Part shown: positions 13,591-24,706 of the stretch, in pieces
Layout of the letters: each line of letters starts with the position of its first letter
How positions within the stretch are numbered: position 1 is the first letter of the stretch
NCBI RefSeq assembly: GCF_003254395.2
Contig: NC_037647.1
Span: forward strand, 7,581,925 to 7,645,924
DNA length: 64,000 nucleotides
From: Apis mellifera
Taxonomy: Eukaryota > Arthropoda > Insecta > Hymenoptera > Apidae
Direction: 5' to 3'
Made by a program: the position numbers and the translations under genes
The notes under the pieces: generated by a model
What the model was told of the DNA's origin: nothing
The model's input: only the letters and a program-made list of their open reading frames with translations
The model's database searches: none

Positions 13591-14174
13591 GTACAAAATA
13601 ATTTATTTGATCTTTAATGATTTTATTCAACTTGTTCTTTTTTTATAACTTGATTTTTATTTGGTTGTTTTTTTGATATTTGTATTTCCTCGTTTTCTTT
13701 AATAATTTCTATAGCTTTCTTAACATCTGTATTTGCTTTTTTGTCAATGTATGTTATTTCTTCTTCAATTACTATATAATATATATAATATATAATATAT
13801 AATATATAATATATAATATATAATATATAATATATAATATATAATATATAATATATAATATATAATATATAATATATAATATATAATATATAATATATAA
13901 TATATAATATATAATATATAATATATAATATATAATATATAATATATAATATATAATATATAATATATAATATATAATATATAATATATAATATAATATA
14001 TAATATAATACTACTATATAATACTATAATTGTCTTCTCTTTAGTTTATTGGTTGTGTTTTTGTCTCATTTAATAAACTTTTTAATTCAATTTTCACAGT
14101 ATCTGATATTTTAGATACTAATTGATGATCATCTTCAGCGTTTTCATCATCGCAATCATCAAAAATATCTTGAA
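13591..14174 (-). pseudogene. Partial copy of the first coding exon of the CDYL-like gene
   Basis: The two flanks of the 7-bp repeat array (13591 to about 13774, and about 14030 to 14174) closely match 5146-5478 of the CDYL-like gene in the same orientation. They correspond to residues about 406-517, including the acidic DDWGDE-type segment. The copy has substitutions, a deletion of about 12 bases near its right-hand equivalent of 5170-5190, and the repeat array expanded at an ACTACTAC site. No start codon or splice site accompanies it, so it is a non-functional gene fragment. It ends abruptly at both sides, beside the transposase relic. Confidence 0.92.
13775..14010. repeat. 7-bp AATATAT tandem array
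   Basis: About 235 bases consist of the unit AATATAT repeated roughly 33 times with little variation. The array interrupts the duplicated CDYL-like fragment and is absent at the matching place in the parent exon, so it arose after or during the duplication. Confidence 0.95.
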
Positions 14175-14192
14175 AAAATACCGCACAAATGG

Positions 14193-14223
14193 CGCAAAAT
14201 TCAAATCATGCTTGAATTTTGCG
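14193..14223. repeat. Perfect 12-bp inverted repeat with a 7-base loop
   Basis: CGCAAAATTCAA and its exact reverse complement are separated by 7 bases, 19 bases beyond the end of the duplicated gene fragment. It could be the end of a small foldback element or a chance hairpin. There is no poly-T run to suggest a terminator. Confidence 0.7.
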
Positions 14224-15203
14224 ACATTCTTTAGCTGATATATGATTATATATTCTAAAAAATAAAAAATATAATAATAGCGATTCAATTATGAGGATAG
14301 ATCATGCATAATTTGGATTTTATGGATAAGTAAAATTTTAATAGAATTAAAAATATAGACAAATCATGAACGAAGTTCAACGCAAATATGATCATTGAGG
14401 ATTGGTTTGAATTTCATAATCAGTTATTCGGTGGCAAAAATAATTACGCCAATGTTCATATAATTCATACAAATACTCTATATATATTATATATATTATA
14501 TTATATATTATATATTATATTGTTTGCCATTGTGATTATTTTTTGTGATATATTTATTATATAGTAAATAAATGGATGGTTGCATATATATATATATATA
14601 TATATGGTTGCATATATATATATATATATATATATTATACTTACTATAATATATATATATATATTATACTTAAAAATTATCGAAGTGTTTATATAATCCA
14701 ATTACAAAATATAATCTTATTTGTTAAGAAATAAAAAATATCAATAAAATCACGAATATTACTAAGAAGAATGTTTCTATTATAATGATCTTTGTTCGAC
14801 TTTTTAAAATTTTAAACTTAATATTTTTTTAAAACTCTGCAATGGCACATTGGAAATCAAAAAAATCATATTTGCTTTCATTATTATATCGAAAAATTAC
14901 AAATGTAAGATTTGTATAACTTGTTTTCAGAACATTTAATTATGTAGTCTAAGAATAAATTATTTGAAAAATATATTGATAGAATTTTTTGCATTATGTA
15001 TGTTCGAAAAATATGTAAGATTCGATAATGATAATGCAGCACTATTTATTTAAATCTCATAAGATATGAGATATATTCGTGGAAAAACACCATATCATGT
15101 TATACCATCAAGTGAGTCACCACCATGCCATAGCAATGTTTCTAGAAATGAGACAAAAATAAGAGAGCAACGAAGAAATCCAAGGAGTAGTGGTAACATA
15201 TAA
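14224..15203. other. AT-rich intergenic region with TA repeats
   Basis: A low-complexity AT-rich interval. It includes a duplicated block in which ATGGTTGC is followed by a TA run, twice in a row (about 14576-14637), and neighbouring TA tracts (about 14480-14520 and 14649-14665). No gene seen. Confidence 0.7.
14576..14637. repeat. Tandem ATGGTTGC(AT)n block
   Basis: Two adjacent copies of ATGGTTGC, each followed by about 20 bases of alternating AT. It is a recent tandem duplication within a microsatellite. Confidence 0.9.
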
Positions 15204-15210
15204 TATAAAG
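15204..15210 (+). promoter_or_regulatory. Candidate TATA box of the seven-cysteine ligand gene
   Basis: TATAAAG stands at the left edge of a stretch of more balanced base composition leading into the ATG at 15463. Transcription starting about 30 bases downstream would give a 5' UTR of about 230 bases. The site is supported by position and motif only. Confidence 0.4.
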
Positions 15211-15462
15211 TGGGGATGGGAATCACCTACTATTTACCTTAAAACTCTCATCTCTCGATCGAGAGAATTCACTTTTTGATAAACCATCCAGTTTGATCCT
15301 TTCGAGAGAAAAGGATCTTCCATTTCGAAAATTATCGTTAACGTTAACTCATTCTCAAGTTATAGAAAGTGAAAATTCAGTGATCACGACGTTTCTCAAG
15401 TACCAAACGACAATCAAACGACAATTTCCAATCTAACGCAACAACGATTGAAATTTTAAACT

Positions 15463-16005
15463 ATGTCGATGTACATTATCACTGGGATTCTCGTTTGCAT
15501 AATGTTCATTAACTCTACAAAGAAAGACTTAACGGAGGCAAAGGCTTCGTCAGAAAGACATCATATTCATCACAAGGGTGTCTATCGACGGTTCAACGAG
15601 ATACATCACACGATCGAAAATAATAATGAAGAAAGTTTGATAAATTTGTTAATGTTCAACGGTAGTGATGATATGATATCAAAGAATCGGATATCGGACA
15701 GAAAGAAACGATCACACGAAACTTATTTTATAGAAGCGGAAAGTTTGCAGAAGACAGCAGTGTGTAATTATACGATGGAGCCGCTTGAGGAGATTTTTGG
15801 CGGTTGGGTATCGCAATTGTATCACATTAAATGTATCGATGGAAATCTCGGTATGAAATGTAATGGTCTCAATCAACCTCATTGTTGCATGCAAACATAC
15901 CAAGAGGTAAAATTGCCGGAATATGGGATGCAGAGGATTTACACGGGATGCATATGTGCATACGTTTATTCGACTAGGATAAACTTCGAAAAATTTAATG
16001 ATTAA
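15463..16005 (+). CDS. Secreted preproprotein with a seven-cysteine, spätzle/Trunk/PTTH-like cystine-knot domain
   Basis: This intronless 180-residue protein begins with a hydrophobic signal peptide (about residues 1-19). A basic and acidic propeptide follows, then a furin-type site RKKR at 80-83. The predicted mature part (84-180) has seven cysteines at 101, 124, 133, 141, 142, 163 and 165, and a possible N-glycosylation site NYT at 102. Seven cysteines, the segment CMQTYQEVKL (compare C-x-Q-x-Y in spätzle) and the closing C-x-C with a short tail (compare PTTH) suggest a dimeric growth-factor-type ligand, with one cysteine left for an interchain bond. Upstream lies a TATA-like site. I cannot say which receptor class it would bind, and no exact family match is recognised. 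A different cysteine-rich secreted protein remains possible. Confidence 0.72.
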   Translation: MSMYIITGILVCIMFINSTKKDLTEAKASSERHHIHHKGVYRRFNEIHHTIENNNEESLINLLMFNGSDDMISKNRISDRKKRSHETYFIEAESLQKTAVCNYTMEPLEEIFGGWVSQLYHIKCIDGNLGMKCNGLNQPHCCMQTYQEVKLPEYGMQRIYTGCICAYVYSTRINFEKFND

Positions 16006-17898
16006 TTCATGATTAATAATTATCAAAAAAAAACAAAAAAAAGTTATGACATTTATAACATTTTTTTTAAAGTTCATTCGGAGAAAACTAATTTATTTAT
16101 CATTTTTAATAGATAAATGTCTTTTAAGAAAATGTCTCGATTCATATCGTAACAATAATTTGTCAGATTGTGTTAAACAAACATTAATTTTTCACCAATC
16201 AGATGTAAATTACGTAATTATACATAGTCTAGGATATTAACTACAAATATAGACCAATTAGATCCACAAACAAATAAATGTGGAATGTTCGGTAATATCT
16301 GAATATGGAGAATCTCAATTTGCTTATAATATTCGATATATTATAGATAAGCATACATATATATTATGTAATTAACTTATTATCTATCCACTGGATCATT
16401 TGTAAAACGTAATCATTGTTACAAAATGCTCAAATTGTGTGATAAACGCAAAATATAATAATTTTTTTATAATATTATTAACAAATTAATATTCTACTTA
16501 TTGTTCTTTTAAATATTACTTATAAGTTAAAAATATCTGGATTTTCTGAAATGAAAAAAGACTGCCAATTGAATGCAAGAAGAGTAAAATTATCTATCTA
16601 AGAAAATGTTATACTTCGTTAGAGAGTGAACAAAATTTGCTGACACCATGATAATTTCTTTTTTTTTTATTTTTTTATATAGAATTTAACATTAAATTTT
16701 ACCCATATAACATTTTCGGCAATCCTGATCGATATAATATAAATTTCGAAAAAAATATTTTTGAATTTTGTGAAATTTAATACTTTTTATGCATATCTAA
16801 TGTTATTAGATTTTATTTAATGTTTTAGATTATTTATCTAACGATTAAATATTTTATATTTCTTCTATGGTTCTTTCTGCATAATATATGAAATCTATAT
16901 GATTTGAACTTTAATTTGTACTTAATACAAATATCAGATTATAAATAACATGTAATCTATTCCCTATTTCGCTATTTCATTATTGCAAGTATTATGACAA
17001 TATATTTATATCATTTAATATATTATATATTTAATAAATCGTTACATAACATAATGATCTTTTTCTAATTCTCTTATACCTTCTTCCCCACAGTATTTTC
17101 TAACTGCAATCGAATTAAGCATATACAGACAAAACTGTAATCTTTTTTTAAATTGAGAAAGATTTTAAGATTCTAAAATTCATATACTTCACGGATACTT
17201 TTTAAAATATTCCTAATATTATAAAAGATTTTATAAAAACAGATCAAAAAGATCAGTATTATCCATTCAATATTCGCATCGTTACGAAATTCAAGATTTT
17301 TCTTGCAAAAATTCCTATTTTAAAACTGTTTCACATCTACGTATTTCAAATCAATTACCTCCAACATAATTCTGTAACAGGATCCATTAACCTCATGTTT
17401 GATAAAAAAAAATGCTACGTGTAATTCAAAATTCGAAATCTTAATCATCACACTTTCACAGTTGAGTAAGATTTAAGAGATACAGCAGCAAAAATTACAA
17501 TTGGAATATTACAAAAAAAGGATTACGTTTCTCCATACAAAAGAGACAATCGCAATAATCGTTTAATACATAGGTAAAAATTGTCCTAAGATTTCAACGC
17601 AAAAATATTTCCCAAGATCGTCACACCGATTATGTCTATTAATAAAAAAATTAAAAATTTCTAAAATACGCAAAGTGATAGAAAATATCCAAAGTAAGAT
17701 ACTCATAAATATTTAAGAACTTTCTTCTAAAATCTTGAACTTTAATAATTTTTATTTTTGTTTACAATTGCATCGAAATCCGTGTTCTAGTAATAATTAT
17801 ACGTAAGATACATGTCGTGTGTTATAAGAAATGTTAATATACACGTCTGCACATGTGTACACACATACATTTATATTTGTGTATATTTATATTTATAT
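16006..17898. other. AT-rich intergenic region
   Basis: It holds the 3' region of the ligand gene and, at its right end, the 3' region of the small minus-strand gene. A 51-codon open stretch on the minus strand around 17350-17500 and an acceptor-like CCCCACAG near 17095 were seen but lack partners. Nothing else is evident. Confidence 0.55.
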
Positions 17899-18441
17899 TT
17901 ATGTGTATATTTGTGCGATGAAACGATTATGATTCAGCGTCCAAGGATACTTTCCCCCTATGGTGTCCTGTAGACGCTTATTGGTTAAAATTTCATTCAC
18001 AAGAATTTCCTGTGTTTAAAAAATAATTTTAATATGTAAATTTTAAAATTTATTTTGTAAAAAATATTTTGCAAAAAAGTTTTCATTACTGGTTTCCCAG
18101 AAATATCAGGCAGGGACCACTTTGCATCTATCTTATTGCAAATGGATTTCAAAAATTGGAATATGTATTAATACGATGAATACTGTAATTATTAAAATTG
18201 ACAAAGAATTGGAAGAAGGATGAAAAGATTGACTGTTTAATTATTAACTTAATTGTTTTAATTAACTCGATTCTCTCATATATCTTCAAGTCGCGTGTTT
18301 AAAGATCTATCATGAAATTCATCATGAATGAAATTATGTTGTTAGTGATGATAAGTGAGAAGATGAGGAATTACGTCTTGTAACGTCCCAACGGATTTCT
18401 TGGGATTGGTTGCTTCTTTTCAAGAGAAGATTGGATAACAT
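17899..18441 (-). CDS. Predicted three-exon small protein of unknown family (71 aa), or 3' end of a larger gene
   Basis: Three minus-strand exons, 18441-18375, 18127-18090 and 18009-17899, have GT-AG borders and fitting phases (1, then 0). The last exon is open in only one of three frames, and that frame is the one the junctions select. The predicted product starts MLSNLLLKRSNQSQEIRWDV and ends NRFIAQIYT. It has no cysteine, no membrane segment and no motif I recognise. The N-terminus could be amphipathic, as in mitochondrial presequences, but that is speculative. The exons stand out as islands of higher GC in AT-rich DNA, which supports coding. An acceptor-like CTCTTTACAAG just before the ATG means the first exon may instead be internal, with the gene reaching into the GC-rich region to the right. 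Confidence 0.45.
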
Positions 18442-19644
18442 TGTATCGTCTTGTAAAGAGTAATTGATTAATTTGTACACATATTTTTCATAATGGATCT
18501 CTTTATTATGGAATATATTATTTTTAATAGATCTAATCTTAAATATTTAATCGAGTCAAAAAAAAAAGGGAGGTCAATTTGAAAAATCAAATTACGATAA
18601 ACGTGTATAAAATTTCGACAGAACCAATGATAATCAATATGAATATTATTATCCAAGATATTGTATGCATAATCTATGTATAGGTAAGAAGAAATCTGTC
18701 TAATGCTGGAGGAAATCATTCTTTAGATCGATTTCCTCCTCGATTTTTGTTCTTCGCGCGAGAGATCTGCGGAAAATATATCGAATTTGTAATTTTTAAT
18801 TCGGGGAAATGATCATTCGTGTCACAATCTCATTATTGTGAAATTGAGAGATCCCTCTGACGTGGAACATTACAGTTTCAGCAATACGTTTTTCGTTTGA
18901 TGAAGCAATGAGTGCATCATGCAAATTTCCAATTGCGTTTGTTAAGGATGATTAATTTGAATTATGTTTTATTTTTCTCTTAATTTTCATAAGAAACTTA
19001 TATCATTTAATCTTTTACTTGTACAAGTTTGAATACAACGTGAAGGAATTGAAGAAATCGGACAAATATATTGTCACTCGATCGAGATAACACGCCAATT
19101 ATTATTCGGACATTCGTTTCGAATTATTAATTCATTGATTTCGCCGCGCAATTTGACTCGACGTTTGAAACTTTTATTAATGATTTCTAAACACGATACC
19201 ATAACTTACCATATATATATCCCTACATTCTAAATATTCCGTAAAAAATTGATAATAATCGAAGAAATAAATAAACGAATAATTCTGCCGGCTCTGCAGT
19301 GTAAAATTCAGAGGTATCTTGCGAGAAAATTTCCATCGATTTTATTCTACATTGTCGTTGCTCGGTGAAAAATATTTTCAATTAACGGCTCACAGAGAAG
19401 CGAAGGTATCGATAGGGGGAGAGAGAAACAGTTTTTCTGGTATCGGATTTCGAAAGAATAACGGCCGTTAAAGGGTTCATAACGAGCGGAAACGCGAACG
19501 GCGTATTCCGCGCTTTTGCGAGGCGGTACACTGAAATTTTATATTTTTCCCCGGCGCAAATAAGAACGTGAAACTTTCATATATATTTTTTTCCTTTTTT
19601 CCTCCCCTTCCTTCCTCCTCTTTTTTTCCTTCTTTTTTTTTTCT

Positions 19645-19669
19645 TCTCTCTCTCTCTCTCTCTCTCTCT
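19645..19669. repeat. (CT)n microsatellite
   Basis: A clean dinucleotide run embedded in a longer pyrimidine-rich stretch (about 19587-19690). Confidence 0.95.
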
Positions 19670-20137
19670 TTTCTTTTTGTTTTCCTCCCCGGAGAACTTC
19701 GCCACCAGTACAAGCTTCAATTAAAACTCCTGAAATACCGTTTATTATAATTTTTGTTTAACAAAGGAAACGCATCGACCGGGAGTGCGGCCGGTTTACA
19801 AACGCAAAAATGATATTTTTCTTTAATTTTCTGGCTTCCCTTTCAATGGACCGTTGGCGTGTTTCGACGTTAACAGAAACGTTTCGATGTTTCCTCTTAA
19901 TAGGAGCGCTAGAACGGAGGGGGGGAAAAAAAAACATCGAAAATCAAAAAAGAGATAGAAAATTCTATATTTTGTTTCTCTTTCCTTGCAGAATTCATTG
20001 ATTTCTTTTTTTTTCTTTTTTTTTTTTTTTAAATTTCATCCAAGCAACATCAGAAAATGCAATATGCGAGGTTCGTGACGTTTTTTTTTTCAAATTTCGA
20101 AAAGAGTCGTCTCGAGATTGTTTTCGTAAGTCGTTGC

Positions 20138-20178
20138 TTTTTTTTTTTTTTTTTTTTTTTTTTCTTTTTTTTTTTTTT
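20138..20178. repeat. Poly-T tract
   Basis: About 40 bases of T with a single C. It could be the A-tail of an old minus-strand retroelement insertion, but no element body or target duplication is recognisable next to it. Confidence 0.9.
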
Positions 20179-22737
20179 CTGTCTCTCTACTAATTCGACA
20201 TTCTGACATCGTTTGCCCGATGCACGATGAAAGCAAGAAGCATCTTTTGTTGGGAGAGAGAGATCTCGAAACGACGAACTTCCTCCCGCCTCGTTTCTCC
20301 AAAGTGGAGCACTTTCTGTCGCCGGATAAATGCGATTTCAAGCGAACTCCTTTTCCTTTCTTCCCTATATATATATATATTTCTTCTTTTTTTTTCTTCT
20401 TCTTTTTCTTCTTCTTCCTCCTCCTCTTCTTCTTTTTCCTCAGCCTTTATCTTTTACTTTTATTTCATTCGGATGCCACCGAATCGAATTTTTGTAGACG
20501 AGTTTTGACGGAGGAGAGGACACAACGCGATAGAAATGGCGGTGAAACGATTTAAGAGAGGAGCGCTTCAACCTTCAACAGGTAGAACGAGCTCAAAATA
20601 ATCCCCGATGCTCTTTGAGAGCTCCTTACACAATCGGCCGTGGCGGTTGTCTTCCGAGAACTTCGCACCCTTTATCTCCACTGTGTACTTGAACTTCGAA
20701 CGAAGTTTAAACGCGTGGAACCACATTATTAGATCTTCAGCAAACCTTTTTCTATTCTTACAACGAAGATCCAAAAGATTATTCTTTTTTAATCGGAGAT
20801 TCGTTCCATTTCGTCCCATTGCTCTTTTATTTTCACAAATTTAACCGTTTAACATTATTTTCGAAAAGATGGAAAACTTGTTATCTCGAGTCATCGTTCT
20901 TTCTTAATTCCCAACGTGATTCAACAAGATATAGGAAAAGAGAATTACGAGACGATATTTTTTATTTTCATTTTTATTTTTTTTTCCGCTCAGTTTCTAA
21001 CTTGTTATTTCCGATCGACTTGAGAAAGTTACGGATTCCTTATCAATGATTCAACATAGATACTTTGAAAGCTGTATATGACGTCATTAAATAAACTGGA
21101 TTTCCATCCATTCGGTGCATTTTTTAAAACACGAATAGCAGGAAGTTGTAGTCATCGTATAACGAATCAAAAATTTCTACTTGTTCTAACTGTTTCGAAT
21201 TTTTCGCGGGAATTTCGAGATTCAAAGATGACGCAGGAGCATCGCGGGGAGGGGGCACGCGAGGAAAATTGCAGGTTACTCGAAGTCTTGCCGGTTATGC
21301 ATACATATTTATGAGGGTCGTCGAGTTGTTTACTTTTTATCAGAAGGAGGAGGGGACGTGATATCCCGCAGGGACAGGGGATCCTTTGTTCTTACGCGAA
21401 CTTTTTATTTCCGCTACCCCCTCCCCTCCTCCGTGCAACGCCGCATTTCAATCTCGCGGATGAATGCGCGCGCGAACTTCATAAACATCGAATCGCGGTT
21501 TCGATATTAAATTTATATCGCGACGCCCGGTGCTTACAATGCGAGCGCGTGTCAAGCGTATTTTTTCAATAGATCGTCAGAGACAAGCGAGGCGGTGGCG
21601 GTCCGCGGGAGTACACGCTCAATTCTTCGTGTTTTTATCCGGTAAACAGGTGGCTGGAGTGGTGCGTGGTGCGTGGGCCCGAGAGAAACGCGTGCACGCG
21701 TTTTCTCTTATTCCCATTCCCCGAGTGCGCTTCTCGAGAGTTTTTTTTTCTTTCGTTTCGTCCGCTCGTCCTTTTGCACGCGTTTAGAGCATAATGCGCG
21801 TCCGCATATCGATCATCCTCGTTCATCCTCGATCATCCTCCTCCCGCGCCGCTTGTTGCTTTCCCCGCGATTTAATCGCGATCTGGGCTCGAAGCTTCAC
21901 GGTGACGCGAATCGAGCGCGAAACAAGGTGGAAAAAAGAGCGGCGGGACGATTTTTCCCAAATCGACGCGTATATATAATATAAAAAAAAAACGAGCCTC
22001 GTCCATGTCACAAAGAGAAAACGTAGCGCTGCCGTCACTGATCGTATCTGATTACCGAACAAAACGTCATCGGTTGACGTCAAATACGCGGATTTCAATT
22101 CCGTCCCCCCTTTTACTCTATTTTCCTACTTTCTTGAAAATAATGCGTCAGCAATGTGAGTCACGCGAGAACACGTTCCTTTTTTTCTTTTTTTTTTGAA
22201 ATAAGGAGAACAGGTAGAACGGGTGGAACAGGTGGATATTCTATACGCGCGCTCGCATCACGGGACACTGCTGTAAATATACTTATTAATTGAGCGGTAA
22301 ATCGGACGAAAATTGCTTCTCGAGAATCGTTCGGTAATACGTGATTCCCGCATAATTTGCGTCATCATCGCCTGTGTGAAAGTTCGTTTTTATTGCTAAA
22401 AAAATTATTACGGCCGGTAAAGGGAAAAGGATGCGAATATTTTCACATCCGTGAAAATCCTCGAATAAGGAAGAACGTGTTATATTATATCTTTTACTTT
22501 TACTTGTTTAACACGTAGGTTCCATTTCAAAGATGCGAGGGTGAGAACTAGAGCGAAACGCTGGCAAGTTGGAGGCGAATCTCGCGTGAATATATGAAAA
22601 ATTGCTTTTCTGGGTCGGTGGATGGGAAAGACAACAGCGGCTTATAATTAATCGAAATTTCCACTTGCTTGGAACGGGTTAACGGACAGAGCCAAAATTC
22701 GTTCCAGTGTCCGACGAACGACGACGAGGAGAAAGAA

Positions 22738-22808
22738 GAGAAGGAGGAGGAGGAGGAGGAGGAGGAAGAAGAAGAGGAAGAGAAGGAGGAGGAGGAGGAG
22801 GAGGAGGA
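22738..22808 (+). repeat. (GGA)n/(GAA)n purine repeat
   Basis: About 70 bases of pure purine built from GGA and GAA triplets. Confidence 0.95.
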
Positions 22809-23735
22809 TACCCGAACGAATTTTGACGTATTTTGACGAGTACGGTATCCGAGAATTTTCTTGCGAGGAAACGCAGTGCGGTATAACGCGGAGATATTGC
22901 GCTACACGTGGTTGCTTCCAAGTTACAATTTACGGCGGGCGCGGATGGAAGGTTTGAGGTTGGAAGCAGAGTTGAAACCGAGGTTTCCAGGATTCACGCT
23001 GTTTAATAGTACGCTGCGTGACTAATTCTCTCTCTCTCTCTCTCCTTCTTTCCATTCCCACACAAAGTTGCACGGATTTTTACGGATTTTCGTTTACTGC
23101 CACGAAACGGTATTATCGACTCTTGGCTTCTTAATCATTGGAAAATAAGAGAAGCAGCGCAAGAAATGGAAAAGGAATTGGAGGACCGTTTATAGAGGAT
23201 ATGGAAAAGTTTCTTTATTCAAGATCCTTGATTCGTTGACCCTGTTTCGATCTGCGATCTGATACATATTCCATGTTTATTACCGCGGAGAGGAACGTTG
23301 TACCCGATCGCAGGATCGGTCAGGGGGAAATTTCTTCGGGGTCGAGGCAGGGGGGGGAGGGGAGGGAAATGGATCGAATTGAACCGGCGGTATTCGCGAG
23401 GATCGCGGCAGTGTCGTAGTGGATGGTACAGTGGCGAAGTCCAACAATTCCAGAGCCCCCTTTTTTTCCCTCAGACAACGCGGTATAGCCAGGAAGAAAA
23501 AGGGCGAGAGGGAGGAAGGGGTGGGTGTATGTGGAGATGGGTGTATGTGGAGGGCAAGAGAGGGTCGGTCGTGACCCAGGCGAAGCTCAGTAGGACGTAA
23601 TCGTCCCTGAAGGGGATTTCGCATTTATCGTACACATTCACCCCCCTCGGCTCGATGCTCTCTCGCACAGCAGTTCGACGTACGAGCTACGAAACCGTAC
23701 ATAGTCCCCGGTGTCCGTGTACACGCGTGTACATG

Positions 23736-23738
<3 letters not shown>

Positions 23739-23799
<61 letters not shown>

Positions 23800-23824
23800 T
23801 ATATATGTGTGTGTGTGTGTATGT
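23739..23824 (+). repeat. Compound (TA)n(TG)n microsatellite
   Basis: About 65 bases of alternating TA with a few interruptions run into (TG)n. Alternating pyrimidine-purine of this length can adopt cruciform or Z forms. Confidence 0.95.
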
Positions 23825-24674
23825 GCATGGTGCACGTGCACGACGTATTTGTGGAAGAAAGGCAGCGCGGTATTGGGGTGCAGGGGGGAGGGGTGGGACA
23901 GGGTAGTATAGGGTAGGTACGTATTTCGAAGACTATCAATCATTGGTAACCTGTAAAGGATCTAATTATCCTGGAGCTGACTGGGCTCCGTTCGCTGCAC
24001 CCACCGCTCGTCTTGTCCACCCCCGTTTGGTACCGGTTCCTCCCCCTCCCGCGGCCTCCGGCTGATCCTCCGGCCTGTTCTACTCACCCCAGCCATCCTA
24101 CCGGAGGCCACCCTTTTTCGCTCTAGCAACCACCCTTTTTCAGGATAGAAGAAGAGCGACGGAGACGGGAGACAGTACACCACCGGCACACCGGTGGCAG
24201 TAGAGGGGCGGGGGTGGGACGAAGACAGGTGCGATGGGATGGGTAGAAAGCAGCGAAAGAAGAGGAAGAAAGAGGAACGGGTTACGTTCGGAGACAGAGA
24301 GAAAGAAGAGGAGGTGGAGGAGGAACAGGGCGAAGAGAGCGAAGCCGAGTGGAGACGGGGGATGAGGAGGAGGTTTAGGTGGAGGTGGAGGAGGAGGTGG
24401 AGGAGGAGGAGGAGGTGGGCAGGATGAAAAAAGAGAGGAAAGAGGAGAGAGAAAATTCGGTGTGTACGTGTTTGAGTGTATAAGAGCGCAAAGAGTGGCT
24501 CCCACCTCGGCAAGAGAGGCTGGCGTCGGTGTGCTCTGTGTGCCGGCTTTTTTTCGTACACGCCAGCATGTCTACCACCGCGTGGCCTGGCCCCCCCGCA
24601 CGGCTGTGTGGGTGCGTGCGTGTGGCCAGGTGTATAATAGTGAGTGCGGGTAGTTGGTTAGGTGGCCCGGTCGA

Positions 24675-24706
24675 TATATCAGGGCTCCGCTGCAGCTGTC
24701 TGTCAG
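24675..24706 (+). promoter_or_regulatory. Weak candidate core promoter (TATA-like plus initiator)
   Basis: TATAT at 24675-24679 lies 30 bases before the A of a TCAG initiator at 24703-24706. Another TATAATA stands at 24633-24639. The area is of ordinary complexity and is followed by a long CT-rich stretch like a 5' UTR. No downstream coding exon was found, so this is only a possibility. Confidence 0.2.

Larger units (their letters stand above)
18442..21500. other. Base-composition transition zone, no gene seen
   Basis: Composition shifts here from strongly AT-rich to roughly balanced and CpG-containing. The zone holds an ATGCAAAT octamer at 18919-18926, a (CT)n run (19645-19669), long poly-T tracts (20138-20178) and a CTT/TCC-rich run (about 20385-20450). 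Open frames on both strands are short and repeat-driven. Confidence 0.6.
21501..24600. other. CpG-rich non-coding region with simple repeats
   Basis: CpG-dense unique sequence (about 21480-22000) is followed by a (GGA)n run, G-rich segments near 23340-23560, a (TA)n(TG)n tract and a purine-rich block at 24190-24440. The long open frames translate the repeats into Pro, Glu/Arg or Ile-Tyr runs and are not genes. Confidence 0.6.

Noticed and set aside
13775..14010. Regular repeat array considered as CRISPR
   Set aside because: It is a 7-bp pure AT satellite without spacers in an insect genome.
17347..17500. 51-codon open stretch on the minus strand ending ...VDVKQF
   Set aside because: It is plausible-looking, but lies downstream of the stop of the small gene, has no splice partners and is within chance expectation for the AT content.
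19207..19308. Possible minus-strand exon between CACTGCAG and ATG|GTAAGTTATG
   Set aside because: It is open in one frame, but the phase does not join the exon at 18441 and the sequence is AT-driven.
19680..19725. Minus-strand segment reading VLIEACTGGEVLRG after an acceptor-like TTTCAG
   Set aside because: It slightly recalls a kinase hinge but runs directly into translated (GA)n repeat with no donor.
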